From assembly GCA_900539725.1 (NCBI GenBank), contig UQDI01000033.1:1-12797 (forward strand): DNA of 12,797 nucleotides, in the 5' to 3' direction. The position numbers and the translations under genes are program-made. The notes under the pieces are model-generated. The model made no database searches and was not told the origin of the DNA. It saw nothing but the letters and a program-made list of their open reading frames with translations. Below are positions 5,970 through 12,797 of the stretch, piece by piece (positions within the stretch are counted from its first letter, which is position 1; the number at the start of each line of letters is the position of its first letter). Source of the DNA: an uncultured Eubacteriales bacterium. Its GTDB lineage: Bacteria > Bacillota > Clostridia > Tissierellales > Peptoniphilaceae.

Positions 5970-7301
5970 ATGAAAAACAAAATTAAATTATTTTTCTATA
6001 ACAATAGACGGTGGATATACTGTCTTGAATACATTTTCTACTCGGTAATACTGCTTGCGATAGTAACATACATAGACAGCAGCTACTCAGGCCTTACGCA
6101 GCACATACCACGCGTGATGCTATCGAGCGTCGAGCTTGCAAAGACAGTGCTTTCATCACTTGTTTCTGCTCTACTGACAATAACTACTTTTACATTCTCG
6201 ACCATACTCGCAGTTTTCACTCTATATCATAACTCCTTTACACCGAGGAGCGTCGAAAACTTTTTAGATAAGAAAATCACAATGAAGGTCTTAGGCATAT
6301 TCATAGGCGGCTTCGTCTACTGCCTAGTGAGCCTTAACTTTATGAAGGCCGGTCAAGATCAAAGACTTGTTATCGCCGGTACCATAGGCGTCATCTACGC
6401 TATATGGGGCGCGATCTACTTCGTTATCTTCGTGCAAAACGTTTTGTCTGGCATTAACTATGCCAATCTACTTGAAGATATCGCAGATAAAACTGATAAA
6501 CTTATTGAGAAAGAACTTGAAGATCGTGATTTTGAACTGCTTGATAAAGAAGAGTGGACTATGAAGGATAAAAGGCTTGCTGCTCACAAATCAGGCTACC
6601 TAGAAATTATTGACATAGATAAGATTAAAAAGCTAATCGAAGACGAGGACATAGTCTTCACCATAGAAGTATCAAAAGGCGATTTCGTTGCTCAAAACGA
6701 AACGCTTGGCTACTTTAGTCATGATAGCTTGGATGATAAAACTCTAGAAAAAATTCAAAAGCAATTTATTTTTAGTGAAAGAAGAATTGCCGAAGAAGAT
6801 TATAAGGAAGGCATTAGAAAGATAGTAGAGATAGCAACGCGTGCCCTATCACCTGGTACAAACGATCCAAACACAGCTATACACTGCATAAGAAAGCTGT
6901 CGATACTTTTATCACATCTTGCTAAAGTTGACTCAAACCACCACTACATCAAAACCGATGGCAAGGCAAGGATATACTACACAAGTAAGTCCTTTAAAGA
7001 GATGCTCGTTGAGCACATGCAGCCAATCATTACTTATGGTGAGACGGATGCAAGCGTTTTAAAGACAGTATTCCAAGGTCTCTTGCTTATAAAAGTAAGT
7101 GCTAGTGAAAAGAACAAAAAAATTGTCATGGCCTTTGCTGAGGACCTATATCAATCAGCAGTCGATAATTTCAAGAGAGAAAGTGATTTAAGTCTCTTCA
7201 TGGAAATCTATCAAGAGATAATGACTGGATCAAAGGAAGAAGAAGAGATAGAGAAAGAAGAAAAAGAAAAAGAGCTAGAAGAGCTTTTAGAAGAAAAATA
7301 G
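5970..7301 (+). CDS. DUF2254 domain-containing membrane protein
   Basis: A 443-residue integral membrane protein of the DUF2254 family, whose function is unknown. Four hydrophobic segments are visible at about 17-36, 55-86, 106-125 and 132-156. The family-typical stretch runs through the second (SALLTITTFTFSTILAVFTL) and continues with the NSFTPRSVENFL motif (88-99). The remainder is soluble and probably cytoplasmic, with a conserved-looking ALSPGTNDPNTAIHCI motif and a C-terminal Glu/Lys-rich tail (EEEEIEKEEKEKELEELLEEK) likely to be helical. It is the only long plus-strand gene in the window and is a single-gene unit: extended -10 promoter in front, bidirectional terminator behind. The membrane half is richer in G+C (27 and 30 of 60 in rows 6121 and 6301) than the soluble half (18-21 of 60 in rows 6601, 7081 and 7201). 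That may reflect coding constraint rather than fusion. Confidence 0.85.
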   Translation: MKNKIKLFFYNNRRWIYCLEYIFYSVILLAIVTYIDSSYSGLTQHIPRVMLSSVELAKTVLSSLVSALLTITTFTFSTILAVFTLYHNSFTPRSVENFLDKKITMKVLGIFIGGFVYCLVSLNFMKAGQDQRLVIAGTIGVIYAIWGAIYFVIFVQNVLSGINYANLLEDIADKTDKLIEKELEDRDFELLDKEEWTMKDKRLAAHKSGYLEIIDIDKIKKLIEDEDIVFTIEVSKGDFVAQNETLGYFSHDSLDDKTLEKIQKQFIFSERRIAEEDYKEGIRKIVEIATRALSPGTNDPNTAIHCIRKLSILLSHLAKVDSNHHYIKTDGKARIYYTSKSFKEMLVEHMQPIITYGETDASVLKTVFQGLLLIKVSASEKNKKIVMAFAEDLYQSAVDNFKRESDLSLFMEIYQEIMTGSKEEEEIEKEEKEKELEELLEEK

Positions 7302-7319
7302 TGAATATAATAAATACAT

Positions 7320-7347
7320 GAGGCTAGTCAAAATTATGACTAGCCTC
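7320..7347. terminator. Bidirectional terminator between DUF2254 and the surface-protein gene
   Basis: A perfect 11-bp stem, GAGGCTAGTCA (7320-7330) with TGACTAGCCTC (7337-7347), and a 6-base loop. T-rich sequence follows on the plus strand (TTACTTATTACTT), and an AT-rich tract with short T-runs follows on the minus strand. It lies 18 bases after the DUF2254 stop and 7 bases after the stop of the convergent surface-protein gene. Confidence 0.75.
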
Positions 7348-7354
7348 TTACTTA

Positions 7355-10300
7355 TTACTTCGTATTAAAATTTCTAGTTAAAGTCACTTGCCTATTGACC
7401 TCGTCCCAAAGAATGTCTTTGCCGTCCTTAAGACCAAGTGCCCTTGCGATGTTCGCTATAGGAAGCATGATTCTGTTATTACGCATCTCAGGCTTAACAT
7501 CACTTGTGTATTTAACGCCATTGACAATGATGAAATTGCTATCGACAGGTATTTCTACTCGTAGACCAATGTCCATAATAACAGCGGTCCTTGTCTCGCT
7601 TAGCCAAGCTACCCTGTATCCCAAAGCTTCAGAAATGTATCTTAATGGAAGCATTGTTCTGCCGCCTTTGATATATGGCTTTGTGTCCATAGCCTTGAGA
7701 GTGCGAACGCCACCATCCACTTTGTCAAGAATTTCTGAGCCTATAGTGATTAAAACTTTTGACTCTTTTTGCTTTTCTTCTTTAGCCTTGTCAATAGTTT
7801 TGACCTCGTCTTCGTCCTTCTCTTCTTCATGATAATAATTTCTTCTATCTCTCCTCTTTTGCTCTTCTCTTTCAGCTTTATCATCTGTTTCAGGCTCGAT
7901 GTATGGAGCAATTTCTCTAAATATAGGGTAAATGTCTACCTCGCCATCCGGCATAAGGAATTCGCCGTTAATAATAGGAAGCAATTTGCCACTTGCATCG
8001 TGAACGCTAAGGCCAAGAAGTTCATATCCGTAATTTGCTATGGCACGAACAGTAACTTTATCGCCCACTTTTGCTTCAGGCGGATCAATAATCACCTCGC
8101 CATATGGTGATGGAGTAATGTTTATAGCGTGTTTTTCAAATGGCTTCGGTTTATCTTGGTTTGGTTTATCTTGGTTTGGTTTATCTTGGTTTGGTTTATC
8201 GCCAGGATTGTCTTCATCGGGCTTTTCTTCACCAGGATTTGGTTTGTCTGGATCTGTCTTATTTGACTTTACTTGCCATATAGCTCTTACAATAGTTTCA
8301 CCATCTATTTTTATTTTATCTTGTGGCTTATATTCTTTGTCAGCTATTTGCCAAGCCTTAAACACTTTATTTTCAGGTTCTGTGAATTTGCATTCAGGAA
8401 GAGTATATTCCTTTCCTTTTTCTATATTTTCTTCTTTTGTTTCGTTAGTACCATTATTAGCTACTAAAGTCACTTTATATTTTTCAATAGGCTTATCTCG
8501 CCAAGTTGCTGTTATTTCTGTATTATCATTAATTGTTATTACATCACCAACAGCTTTTTCTTTGCCATTAACCTCCCAAGCTTTAAACTCTTTATTCGTT
8601 GGCGCTGTAAAATCACAAGCTGGTAAAGTGTATTTTGATCCCTTATTTACTAAGACATCTTTCATTGTACCTGAACCTTGATTTGCGTTAAAACTTACTT
8701 TGACTTGAATCTCTTTCCATAAAGCTGTTAATTCTATATTACCGTCAATTGTTATTTCTTCGCCTACAGATTTTTCTTTATCATCAACGCTCCAAGATTT
8801 AAATTCTTTATTATCAGGTGCTGTAAATGTGCATTTAGGTAATTCATATGTCGAGCCTTTAGCGATTTTTTTCGATTCCATTGAGCCAGAACCTTCGCCT
8901 GCCTTAAAGCTTACACTTAACATAATATCTTTCCATAGAGCTTTTACTTCTGTATCTTCATTCACTGTTATTGTTTCGCCAGGCTTTTTCTCATCATCTC
9001 CTACCTTCCAGCCAACAAACTCTTTATTATCAGGTGCAGTGAAGCCGTTTTCAGGAAGTGTATATTTTTCGCCTGCTTTTACAATTTTCTCATTCATCTC
9101 ACCTGAGCCTTCAGTTTTGTTGAAAGTAACTTTATATTCAATATCTTTCCAGATAGCTTTTACAATTGTTTTTTTATCTATTTTGATTTTGGTTTTAGCT
9201 GGATATTCTATACCATCTACTTCCCAAACTTTAAATTCTTGGCCATCAGGTGCTGTGAAACCATTTTCAGGAAGTTCAAACTCTTTTCCTTTTTCTATTT
9301 CTGTATCAGGCATTTCTCCAGAGCCTTCGCCTGCGTCAAAGCTTACATTGTACTTTACTTCTCCTCTGTTGACTATTAAAGTATATACACTTGTATTCTT
9401 TTTATCTTGTGAAGTAACTGTAATTTTAAAAATATTTTCTCCATTATGTAATTCAAGTTTCTCTGTTTCATATCCGTTATATGTATATGCTTTACTTGAA
9501 GCAACAACATTATCATTTAACGTAACAGAGATACTTTGCTCACTTTCGCCAAATTGGACATATACATAGCCTTTGCTAAAATCCTCGCCTAAATTCACTG
9601 TATAAGTTTTTTCTTCCTTATCAAATACTAGTTTTGATTTTTGATTTTTCCAAACCTCATCTTCTAAGCCATATAATATTATATTTCTAAGACTACTATC
9701 GCCAACTTCGCTATCTTTAAAAATAGGCTTAACTCTAAGATTGTAATTTGGCATCCTTAATTCAGTAGGTGTTTTATTTAGCTCCTTTATTATATCGTTA
9801 TCTTGTTCTAATTCTATAATCTTATCTACATCTTCTACTTTGACCCATCTATCAAACACCTTACCACGAAAAATACTTTTATCTGCCTTAATAGTAACTA
9901 AGTCACCTTCATACGCTTCATAAAATTCAGCTGAACCACTAGTTACATTTAGTTCATGAATAGTTCCATTGCCAATCTTATTTATTAGAACTAAATACCC
10001 TGCGTAATTATTGTTATCATCTGTCACAGATAGTACTGAAATTCCTGGTCGGATAGTTACAATATCTCCATTATCGTTAGCATCAACCTTATAATTATCA
10101 TTTGCGTATGTAGCTCTAAATTTTTGGCCTTCAAAATTCTTTTTTATATTGAATTGAATCTTTTTATATTTCGGATCCAAATATATTCTATACTTACTTA
10201 TATCAGATCTAAATTCAGTGGCAAATTCATCATCCCTTTTCTCTTCTTCATTATACACAACTGCAGTAAGTGTAAGATCTTCCCATTTATCTCCATCATA

Positions 10301-10441
10301 CACCCTAGCACGTATATCTTTTAGTTTAAAACTATCATCAAGCTCTGCTTCTGCTTTAACTACTCCTAAATTCATAGGCAATATACCAATAAATAAAACT
10401 AAAACCATTAGCATTGAAATAATTCTTCTAAGCTTCTTCAT
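7355..10441 (-). CDS. Secreted multi-domain repeat protein: cadherin-like region, InlB B-repeats, C-terminal stalk (copper amine oxidase N-like) domain
   Basis: A 1028-residue secreted protein. Residues 1-30 are a signal peptide (KKLRR, hydrophobic core, likely cleavage near VKAEA). About 160-245 resembles a divergent InlB-type repeat ending MPNYNLRVKPIF, and about 250-360 a cadherin-like beta-sandwich. Five InlB B-repeat/Flg_new units of about 70 residues follow (362-432, 434-504, 507-577, 579-648, 653-723), each with GxGxM, LPxxxFTAPxxxEFxxWxV and AxW. A Lys/Pro/Asp linker with a 5-residue repeat, another divergent repeat (772-842), a charged linker, and a stalk/Cu-amine-oxidase-N-like domain (about 896-1025, RTMLPLRYISEALGY) complete it. 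No LPXTG or SLH motif is visible, so its anchoring is unclear. Such proteins are often adhesins or wall-associated. I start at 10441 (MKKL) because GGAGGGGG lies 5 bases upstream; the ATG at 10456 is part of that ribosome site. It is preceded by an attenuator-like leader. Confidence 0.85.
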   Translation of the reverse strand: MKKLRRIISMLMVLVLFIGILPMNLGVVKAEAELDDSFKLKDIRARVYDGDKWEDLTLTAVVYNEEEKRDDEFATEFRSDISKYRIYLDPKYKKIQFNIKKNFEGQKFRATYANDNYKVDANDNGDIVTIRPGISVLSVTDDNNNYAGYLVLINKIGNGTIHELNVTSGSAEFYEAYEGDLVTIKADKSIFRGKVFDRWVKVEDVDKIIELEQDNDIIKELNKTPTELRMPNYNLRVKPIFKDSEVGDSSLRNIILYGLEDEVWKNQKSKLVFDKEEKTYTVNLGEDFSKGYVYVQFGESEQSISVTLNDNVVASSKAYTYNGYETEKLELHNGENIFKITVTSQDKKNTSVYTLIVNRGEVKYNVSFDAGEGSGEMPDTEIEKGKEFELPENGFTAPDGQEFKVWEVDGIEYPAKTKIKIDKKTIVKAIWKDIEYKVTFNKTEGSGEMNEKIVKAGEKYTLPENGFTAPDNKEFVGWKVGDDEKKPGETITVNEDTEVKALWKDIMLSVSFKAGEGSGSMESKKIAKGSTYELPKCTFTAPDNKEFKSWSVDDKEKSVGEEITIDGNIELTALWKEIQVKVSFNANQGSGTMKDVLVNKGSKYTLPACDFTAPTNKEFKAWEVNGKEKAVGDVITINDNTEITATWRDKPIEKYKVTLVANNGTNETKEENIEKGKEYTLPECKFTEPENKVFKAWQIADKEYKPQDKIKIDGETIVRAIWQVKSNKTDPDKPNPGEEKPDEDNPGDKPNQDKPNQDKPNQDKPKPFEKHAINITPSPYGEVIIDPPEAKVGDKVTVRAIANYGYELLGLSVHDASGKLLPIINGEFLMPDGEVDIYPIFREIAPYIEPETDDKAEREEQKRRDRRNYYHEEEKDEDEVKTIDKAKEEKQKESKVLITIGSEILDKVDGGVRTLKAMDTKPYIKGGRTMLPLRYISEALGYRVAWLSETRTAVIMDIGLRVEIPVDSNFIIVNGVKYTSDVKPEMRNNRIMLPIANIARALGLKDGKDILWDEVNRQVTLTRNFNTK
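8148..8200 (-). repeat. 15-base tandem repeat encoding a five-residue Pro-rich repeat
   Basis: Three exact copies of GGTTTATCTTGGTTT on the plus strand (8148-8162, 8163-8177, 8178-8192) plus a half copy ending at 8200. On the coding strand it gives KPNQD units in the linker between the InlB repeats and the last repeat domain. Exact identity at DNA level suggests recent expansion, and copy changes would stay in frame. Confidence 0.9.
8273..9358 (-). repeat. Five diverged InlB B-type (Flg_new) repeats inside the surface-protein gene
   Basis: Residues 362-723 contain five units of about 70 residues with a shared pattern: VxFxAxxGSGxM, KGxxYxLPxxxFTAPxxKEFxxWxV, then xxTxIxAxWK. The units are clearly related in protein but differ at many DNA positions, unlike the exact 15-base repeat next to them, so they are old duplications. 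InlB B-repeats are short beta-rich modules common in surface proteins of Gram-positive bacteria. Confidence 0.85.
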
Positions 10442-10494
10442 TATATCCCCCTCCATAAAAATTATTACCGTTGCTAAACAAAACCATAAGCATT

Positions 10495-10529
10495 AAAAAA
10501 GTGCTACTTGCAACACCCGCAATAGCACT
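10495..10529 (-). terminator. Leader terminator (attenuator-like) upstream of the surface-protein gene
   Basis: On the minus strand, AGTGCTATTGC (10529-10519) pairs with GCAA and TAGCACT (10511-10500), an 11-bp stem with one bulged G and a 7-base loop. Five further T follow directly (10499-10495), after the closing T of the stem. It lies between a strong promoter and the ATG at 10441, with no good promoter after it, so expression of the surface protein should depend on read-through. It could also stop transcripts running on from the DUF262 gene. Confidence 0.75.
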
Positions 10530-10590
10530 AAAATAAATCCACATTTGAGTGGATTGCATCCTTATTGAATTGAGTTCTATCAAATAACAT
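10528..10590 (-). CDS. Possible 20-codon leader peptide in the surface-protein leader
   Basis: An open frame of 20 codons (MLFDRTQFNKDAIHSNVDLF, then TAG) on the minus strand. GAGAGG (10603-10598) sits 7 bases before its ATG at 10590. An in-frame ATG at 10605 would make it 25 codons but has no ribosome site. The TAG stop (10530-10528) overlaps the first bases of the terminator stem, so a ribosome finishing here would block stem formation. There is no codon run for one amino acid, so it is not a classical amino-acid attenuator peptide, and I do not recognise the peptide. An open frame this short can occur by chance. Confidence 0.3.
   Translation of the reverse strand: MLFDRTQFNKDAIHSNVDLF
10536..10555 (-). 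ncRNA. Second leader hairpin before the attenuator
   Basis: AATCCAC and GTGGATT form a perfect 7-bp stem with a 6-base loop, ending 6 bases ahead of the terminator stem. With the terminator it makes a structured leader of about 127 bases. It matches no riboswitch class I know: no GEMM/c-di-GMP, T-box or fluoride signature was recognised. The short T-rich tract after it (TATTTT) makes a weak tandem terminator another possibility. Confidence 0.5.
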
Positions 10591-10627
10591 CTTAAGGCCT
10601 CTCATCAACTATATTCTATACTTTAAT

Positions 10628-10656
10628 ATTATAACATATAGCTCTTTATATCAATA
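10628..10656 (-). promoter_or_regulatory. Promoter of the surface-protein leader
   Basis: On the minus strand, an extended -10 TGTTATAAT (TATAAT at 10633-10628). Upstream is TATTGA with a 17-base spacer (10656-10651) or TTGATA with a 15-base spacer. Transcription would start near 10621, giving a leader of about 180 bases to the ATG. It lies 35 bases after the end of the DUF262 gene. Confidence 0.65.
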
Positions 10657-10690
10657 TCTTTTCTTAATTTAGATAAATTTATTTTTTAAT

Positions 10691-12532
10691 TTATGAGAAA
10701 ATAAAATCTACAATTCTATTAGCAATTTCATCTGTTCTTTGATCAATACTATCTTTTGTCCATATAGGATTGTCAATATTTTCGTAATCTTTAATTATAG
10801 AGTTAGCGGATGCAAACTTGCTATCTTTGTAACCTCTTTTCTCATTTTTTGCATTTTCTATTGAATGGTTAATCTTAGTCTTAAACCAAGCATTGCCTAT
10901 AGACCTATTGATATTATCTTCAAGCAATATTTTATTCCCTAGTTTATTTACAATCGATAAAAATTCTTCTTTACTCTCTATTTTTGCGTCTGCTCTAATG
11001 TACTCGATATTTTTACCACTCATTGGCATGATGTGCTCAATCTCATATTTCTCTGGAAGTATAAACTTTATGTCATTTTGTTTGCAATAGATGTACTCAT
11101 CAAGAGCAACTAATGGATTTTTCGTATAAGATTTTATATTTGCTATAAGTTCTTCTCTCTTCCAATTATTAGCAATATGTTTTTTAATCTCTTTAATAAT
11201 TTCTTCTAAAGCTACTTTTTCATCAACCAATTTAATATTTAAACCAAATAAAAATGTTTTAAATTTGGCACTTGAGTAACCTAAATCTACTAATTCAAGT
11301 ACTGTAAATAGCTTTAATAACTCTTCTATAAACATAGTAGCCTTATGCTCACTTACAACATCAGAATTAAATCTATATAAATATGAAATAATGTAAGTTT
11401 TGATATTTTCATTAAACTTTAACGCTAATTGTACTATAGGATAGTCTTTTATTTTATTCCATGTGTCAACGATTTTCGAAAATTCTCCAGTTAAAGTTAA
11501 AGGATCATTTAAAATATTTTTGTTCTCTTCAGTATAATACCTTCTTATACCTGGGGTAGTAACGCTTATCGATCCACTGTCAGATATATATGCCTTATCC
11601 AAAGATCTTTGTATATACATATATTGTTTAAGCACATCATCTATATCAAGTAAATTATAGTCGCTTATGTCAGACACTTTTTCCTTAAATTTTAGCCAAT
11701 GATTGTTAAATTCATCTATTTCATCGCCTGAATTCGAGTACAACTGAGCAGAAATGATATCTGCATCTAAAAGAGGCAAACCATCAGAGTTTAAAGAATT
11801 AAACATAGTAATTGCTTGCTCAACGTTCCAGCTCCTTATTTCTATAAGTTCAGTCTTATCTAACAAATAGTTTGCAAAATTATTTATTTCTGATGCAGAA
11901 AGATCTTCTAATTTTTCATAGAAAAATTTAAAATTTCTAAAATAATTAGTATACTTATTGTCATTTTGTTTATACTTAATCTTTACTACTATTTCCTCAG
12001 CTTCTTTATAGTTCTTACTGTTAATAATATTAATAAGCTCATCTTTATATATTTCGTTAATAGACGAATTTTTCAATAAGCCTTTCTCATTCCTCTTGTT
12101 AAAATCTTTTATTATGTCATAGGCCTCTTCATCGTCGGCCTTATATAGTATTTTAATGAGCTTGTCCATCTTTTTTGATAAAGTACTGGTAAGTTTTTCA
12201 GAGTTTTCATCTTTCTTTGTTTCTTCAATTGCCTCGTTTATTCTAATTAATAAAGCTTTAAATAACAAGATAAAAGTAGTCGTCCTTTGTTGTCCATCAA
12301 TAAGGCTTAACATTTTATCATCCTCTTGACAGCTAATGATAACCGTACCAAAGAAATAAGGATCTGCTCCCTCATTATCAATAAAATCCATTATGTCTTG
12401 CCACAATTTATCGCATTGCTTTATTTCCCAAGAATACGCCCTTTGATACGCTGGAATAACAAAGAATGATTCTTTTTCAAGTTTTAAATACTCACCAAGT
12501 TTCTTTAATTCTGGGTCAATTTTTTTAGCCAT
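10691..12532 (-). CDS. DUF262/DUF1524 protein, GmrSD-like type IV restriction / anti-phage nuclease
   Basis: A 613-residue protein with an N-terminal DUF262 (GmrS-like, ParB/sulfiredoxin fold) and a C-terminal DUF1524 (GmrD-like HNH nuclease). DUF262 shows IPAYQRAYSW (26-35), LWQDI, YFFGTVII (59-66) and the nucleotide-site motif LIDGQQRTTT (77-86). DUF1524 shows the HNH core EHIMP (499-503), KLGNKILLE (530-538), NxNxxIGNxxFxxK (540-553), and a C-terminal helix with DSIDQRTDEIANRIVDF. Both catalytic signatures look intact. Fused proteins of this type (GmrSD, BrxU, SspE relatives) cut modified DNA, such as glucosylated-hydroxymethylcytosine or phosphorothioate DNA, in an NTP-dependent way; the modification recognised here cannot be read. 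It has its own extended -10 promoter and no defence neighbours in the window. Four rows counted by eye have 12-20 G+C of 60, lower than most of its neighbours, consistent with horizontal acquisition. Confidence 0.88.
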   Translation of the reverse strand: MAKKIDPELKKLGEYLKLEKESFFVIPAYQRAYSWEIKQCDKLWQDIMDFIDNEGADPYFFGTVIISCQEDDKMLSLIDGQQRTTTFILLFKALLIRINEAIEETKKDENSEKLTSTLSKKMDKLIKILYKADDEEAYDIIKDFNKRNEKGLLKNSSINEIYKDELINIINSKNYKEAEEIVVKIKYKQNDNKYTNYFRNFKFFYEKLEDLSASEINNFANYLLDKTELIEIRSWNVEQAITMFNSLNSDGLPLLDADIISAQLYSNSGDEIDEFNNHWLKFKEKVSDISDYNLLDIDDVLKQYMYIQRSLDKAYISDSGSISVTTPGIRRYYTEENKNILNDPLTLTGEFSKIVDTWNKIKDYPIVQLALKFNENIKTYIISYLYRFNSDVVSEHKATMFIEELLKLFTVLELVDLGYSSAKFKTFLFGLNIKLVDEKVALEEIIKEIKKHIANNWKREELIANIKSYTKNPLVALDEYIYCKQNDIKFILPEKYEIEHIMPMSGKNIEYIRADAKIESKEEFLSIVNKLGNKILLEDNINRSIGNAWFKTKINHSIENAKNEKRGYKDSKFASANSIIKDYENIDNPIWTKDSIDQRTDEIANRIVDFIFS

Positions 12533-12604
12533 AGTACACCTCTTTTTCTATTATAAAAAATTGCTTATTATTTCGCATCATTAAATTAAAACACACCTGT
12601 AATT

Positions 12605-12613
12605 ATTATAACA
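12605..12613 (-). promoter_or_regulatory. Extended -10 promoter of the DUF262/DUF1524 gene
   Basis: On the minus strand, TGTTATAAT (TATAAT at 12610-12605) with no good -35 at the usual distance. It leaves a leader of about 65 bases to the ATG at 12532, preceded by GAGGTG. The same extended -10 sequence is used by the surface-protein leader at 10628-10636. Nothing else is recognisable between here and the terminator at 12713. Confidence 0.55.
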
Positions 12614-12712
12614 TATTAGCACAGATAAATATAGCCTTTTATTCCGTATATAATTTTCATTTCTAAAGATTATGTATCTAAAATATTTACCATAAAAATT
12701 ATCTCTAGGCAT

Positions 12713-12742
12713 AAAAAAAGACAGACCCTAATGAGTCTGCCT
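12713..12742 (-). terminator. Intrinsic terminator of a minus-strand gene right of the window
   Basis: On the minus strand, AGGCAGAC (12742-12735) pairs with GTCTGTCT (12726-12719), 8 bp with one G-U and an 8-base loop, and the stem leads directly into a T-run (12719-12713). It would end transcription entering from the right edge, isolating the DUF262 gene. Confidence 0.75.
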
Positions 12743-12753
12743 CAGACTGAAGA

Positions 12754-12781
12754 CAAACCCAGGAATTTTTTCCTGGGTTTG
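12754..12781. terminator. Perfect 11-bp hairpin next to the right-edge terminator
   Basis: CAAACCCAGGA (12754-12764) and TCCTGGGTTTG (12771-12781) form a perfect 11-bp stem with a 6-base loop. Only a broken T-rich tract follows on the plus strand, and no T-run on the minus strand. It is either the first of two tandem hairpins at the end of the gene beyond the right edge, or a weak plus-strand terminator. Confidence 0.55.
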
Positions 12782-12797
12782 CTTATTTCTATTAAAT

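Noticed and set aside
8040..8681. Long plus-strand open frame with repeated Ser/Trp/Phe/Gly/Leu units (213 codons)
   Set aside because: It is the antisense shadow of the exact 15-base repeat and linker in the surface-protein gene. It has no ribosome site, and the minus-strand reading has clear domain matches.
8829..9569. 246-codon plus-strand open frame
   Set aside because: Antisense to the InlB repeats. Its repeated Ser/Phe/Pro-rich pattern mirrors the repeats on the other strand, and no family is recognisable.
7355..10441. Copper amine oxidase enzyme activity
   Set aside because: Only the N-terminal-type stalk domain is present; no catalytic amine-oxidase domain or topaquinone site can be seen.
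10442..10456. Upstream ATG (10456) of the surface-protein gene
   Set aside because: It is part of the ATGGAGGGGG ribosome site of the downstream ATG. The signal peptide begins naturally at MKKLRR.
10495..10620. T-box or c-di-GMP riboswitch in the surface-protein leader
   Set aside because: The conserved T-box TGGNACCGCG-like sequence, a specifier loop, and the GEMM conserved cores are all absent. A GGGTG in the terminator loop is the only resemblance.

Overview
The window looks like chromosomal DNA from an AT-rich, Gram-positive anaerobe of the Bacillota, most likely Clostridia/Tissierellia (Peptoniphilus- or Fenollaria-like). This is inferred from strong GGAGG-type ribosome sites, a PrdX/ProX-type YbaK protein, a DUF438 hemerythrin/PAS protein, and a surface protein combining InlB B-repeats with a copper-amine-oxidase N-terminal-like (stalk) domain. 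No species can be named from sequence alone. There are no tRNA, rRNA, CRISPR or insertion-sequence features. Every gap longer than 50 bases holds recognisable promoters, hairpins or terminators, and no gap exceeds 300 bases.

Left part (1-4400): two back-to-back terminators, then a compact minus-strand operon of five genes read right to left. It encodes a ProX-type Ala-tRNA(Pro) deacylase, a membrane-anchored protein with a DxDGDG VCBS/FG-GAP-like motif, a DUF3160 lipoprotein, a PPC/DUF296 protein, and a small pyridoxamine-phosphate-oxidase-like flavoprotein. The first four genes overlap or nearly touch. The last is preceded by a perfect 12-bp hairpin that buries its ribosome-binding site. A -35/-10 promoter sits in front of the deacylase gene and a terminator follows the last gene.

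Middle part (4400-7350): a divergent pair sharing a 113-base regulatory gap. Leftward is a DUF1858-DUF438-hemerythrin-PAS protein, a probable redox/oxygen/NO-responsive cytoplasmic protein with its own terminator. Rightward is a DUF2254 membrane protein. An 11-bp bidirectional terminator separates DUF2254 from the next, convergent gene.

Right part (7355-12797): a 1028-residue secreted repeat protein (cadherin-like region, five InlB-type repeats, short Asn-Gln-Asp-Lys-Pro tandem repeat, C-terminal stalk domain). It is expressed from a promoter followed by a 127-base leader with a strong intrinsic terminator and a possible 20-25 codon leader peptide whose stop codon sits at the base of the terminator stem. 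Upstream is a markedly AT-rich DUF262/DUF1524 gene, a GmrSD-like type IV restriction/anti-phage nuclease standing alone with its own promoter. At the right edge is the terminator region of a further minus-strand gene outside the window.

I did not find an obviously new multi-gene system. The observations most worth a second look are the attenuated leader of the surface-protein gene, the ribosome-site-sequestering hairpin in the left operon, and the solitary DUF262/DUF1524 gene.
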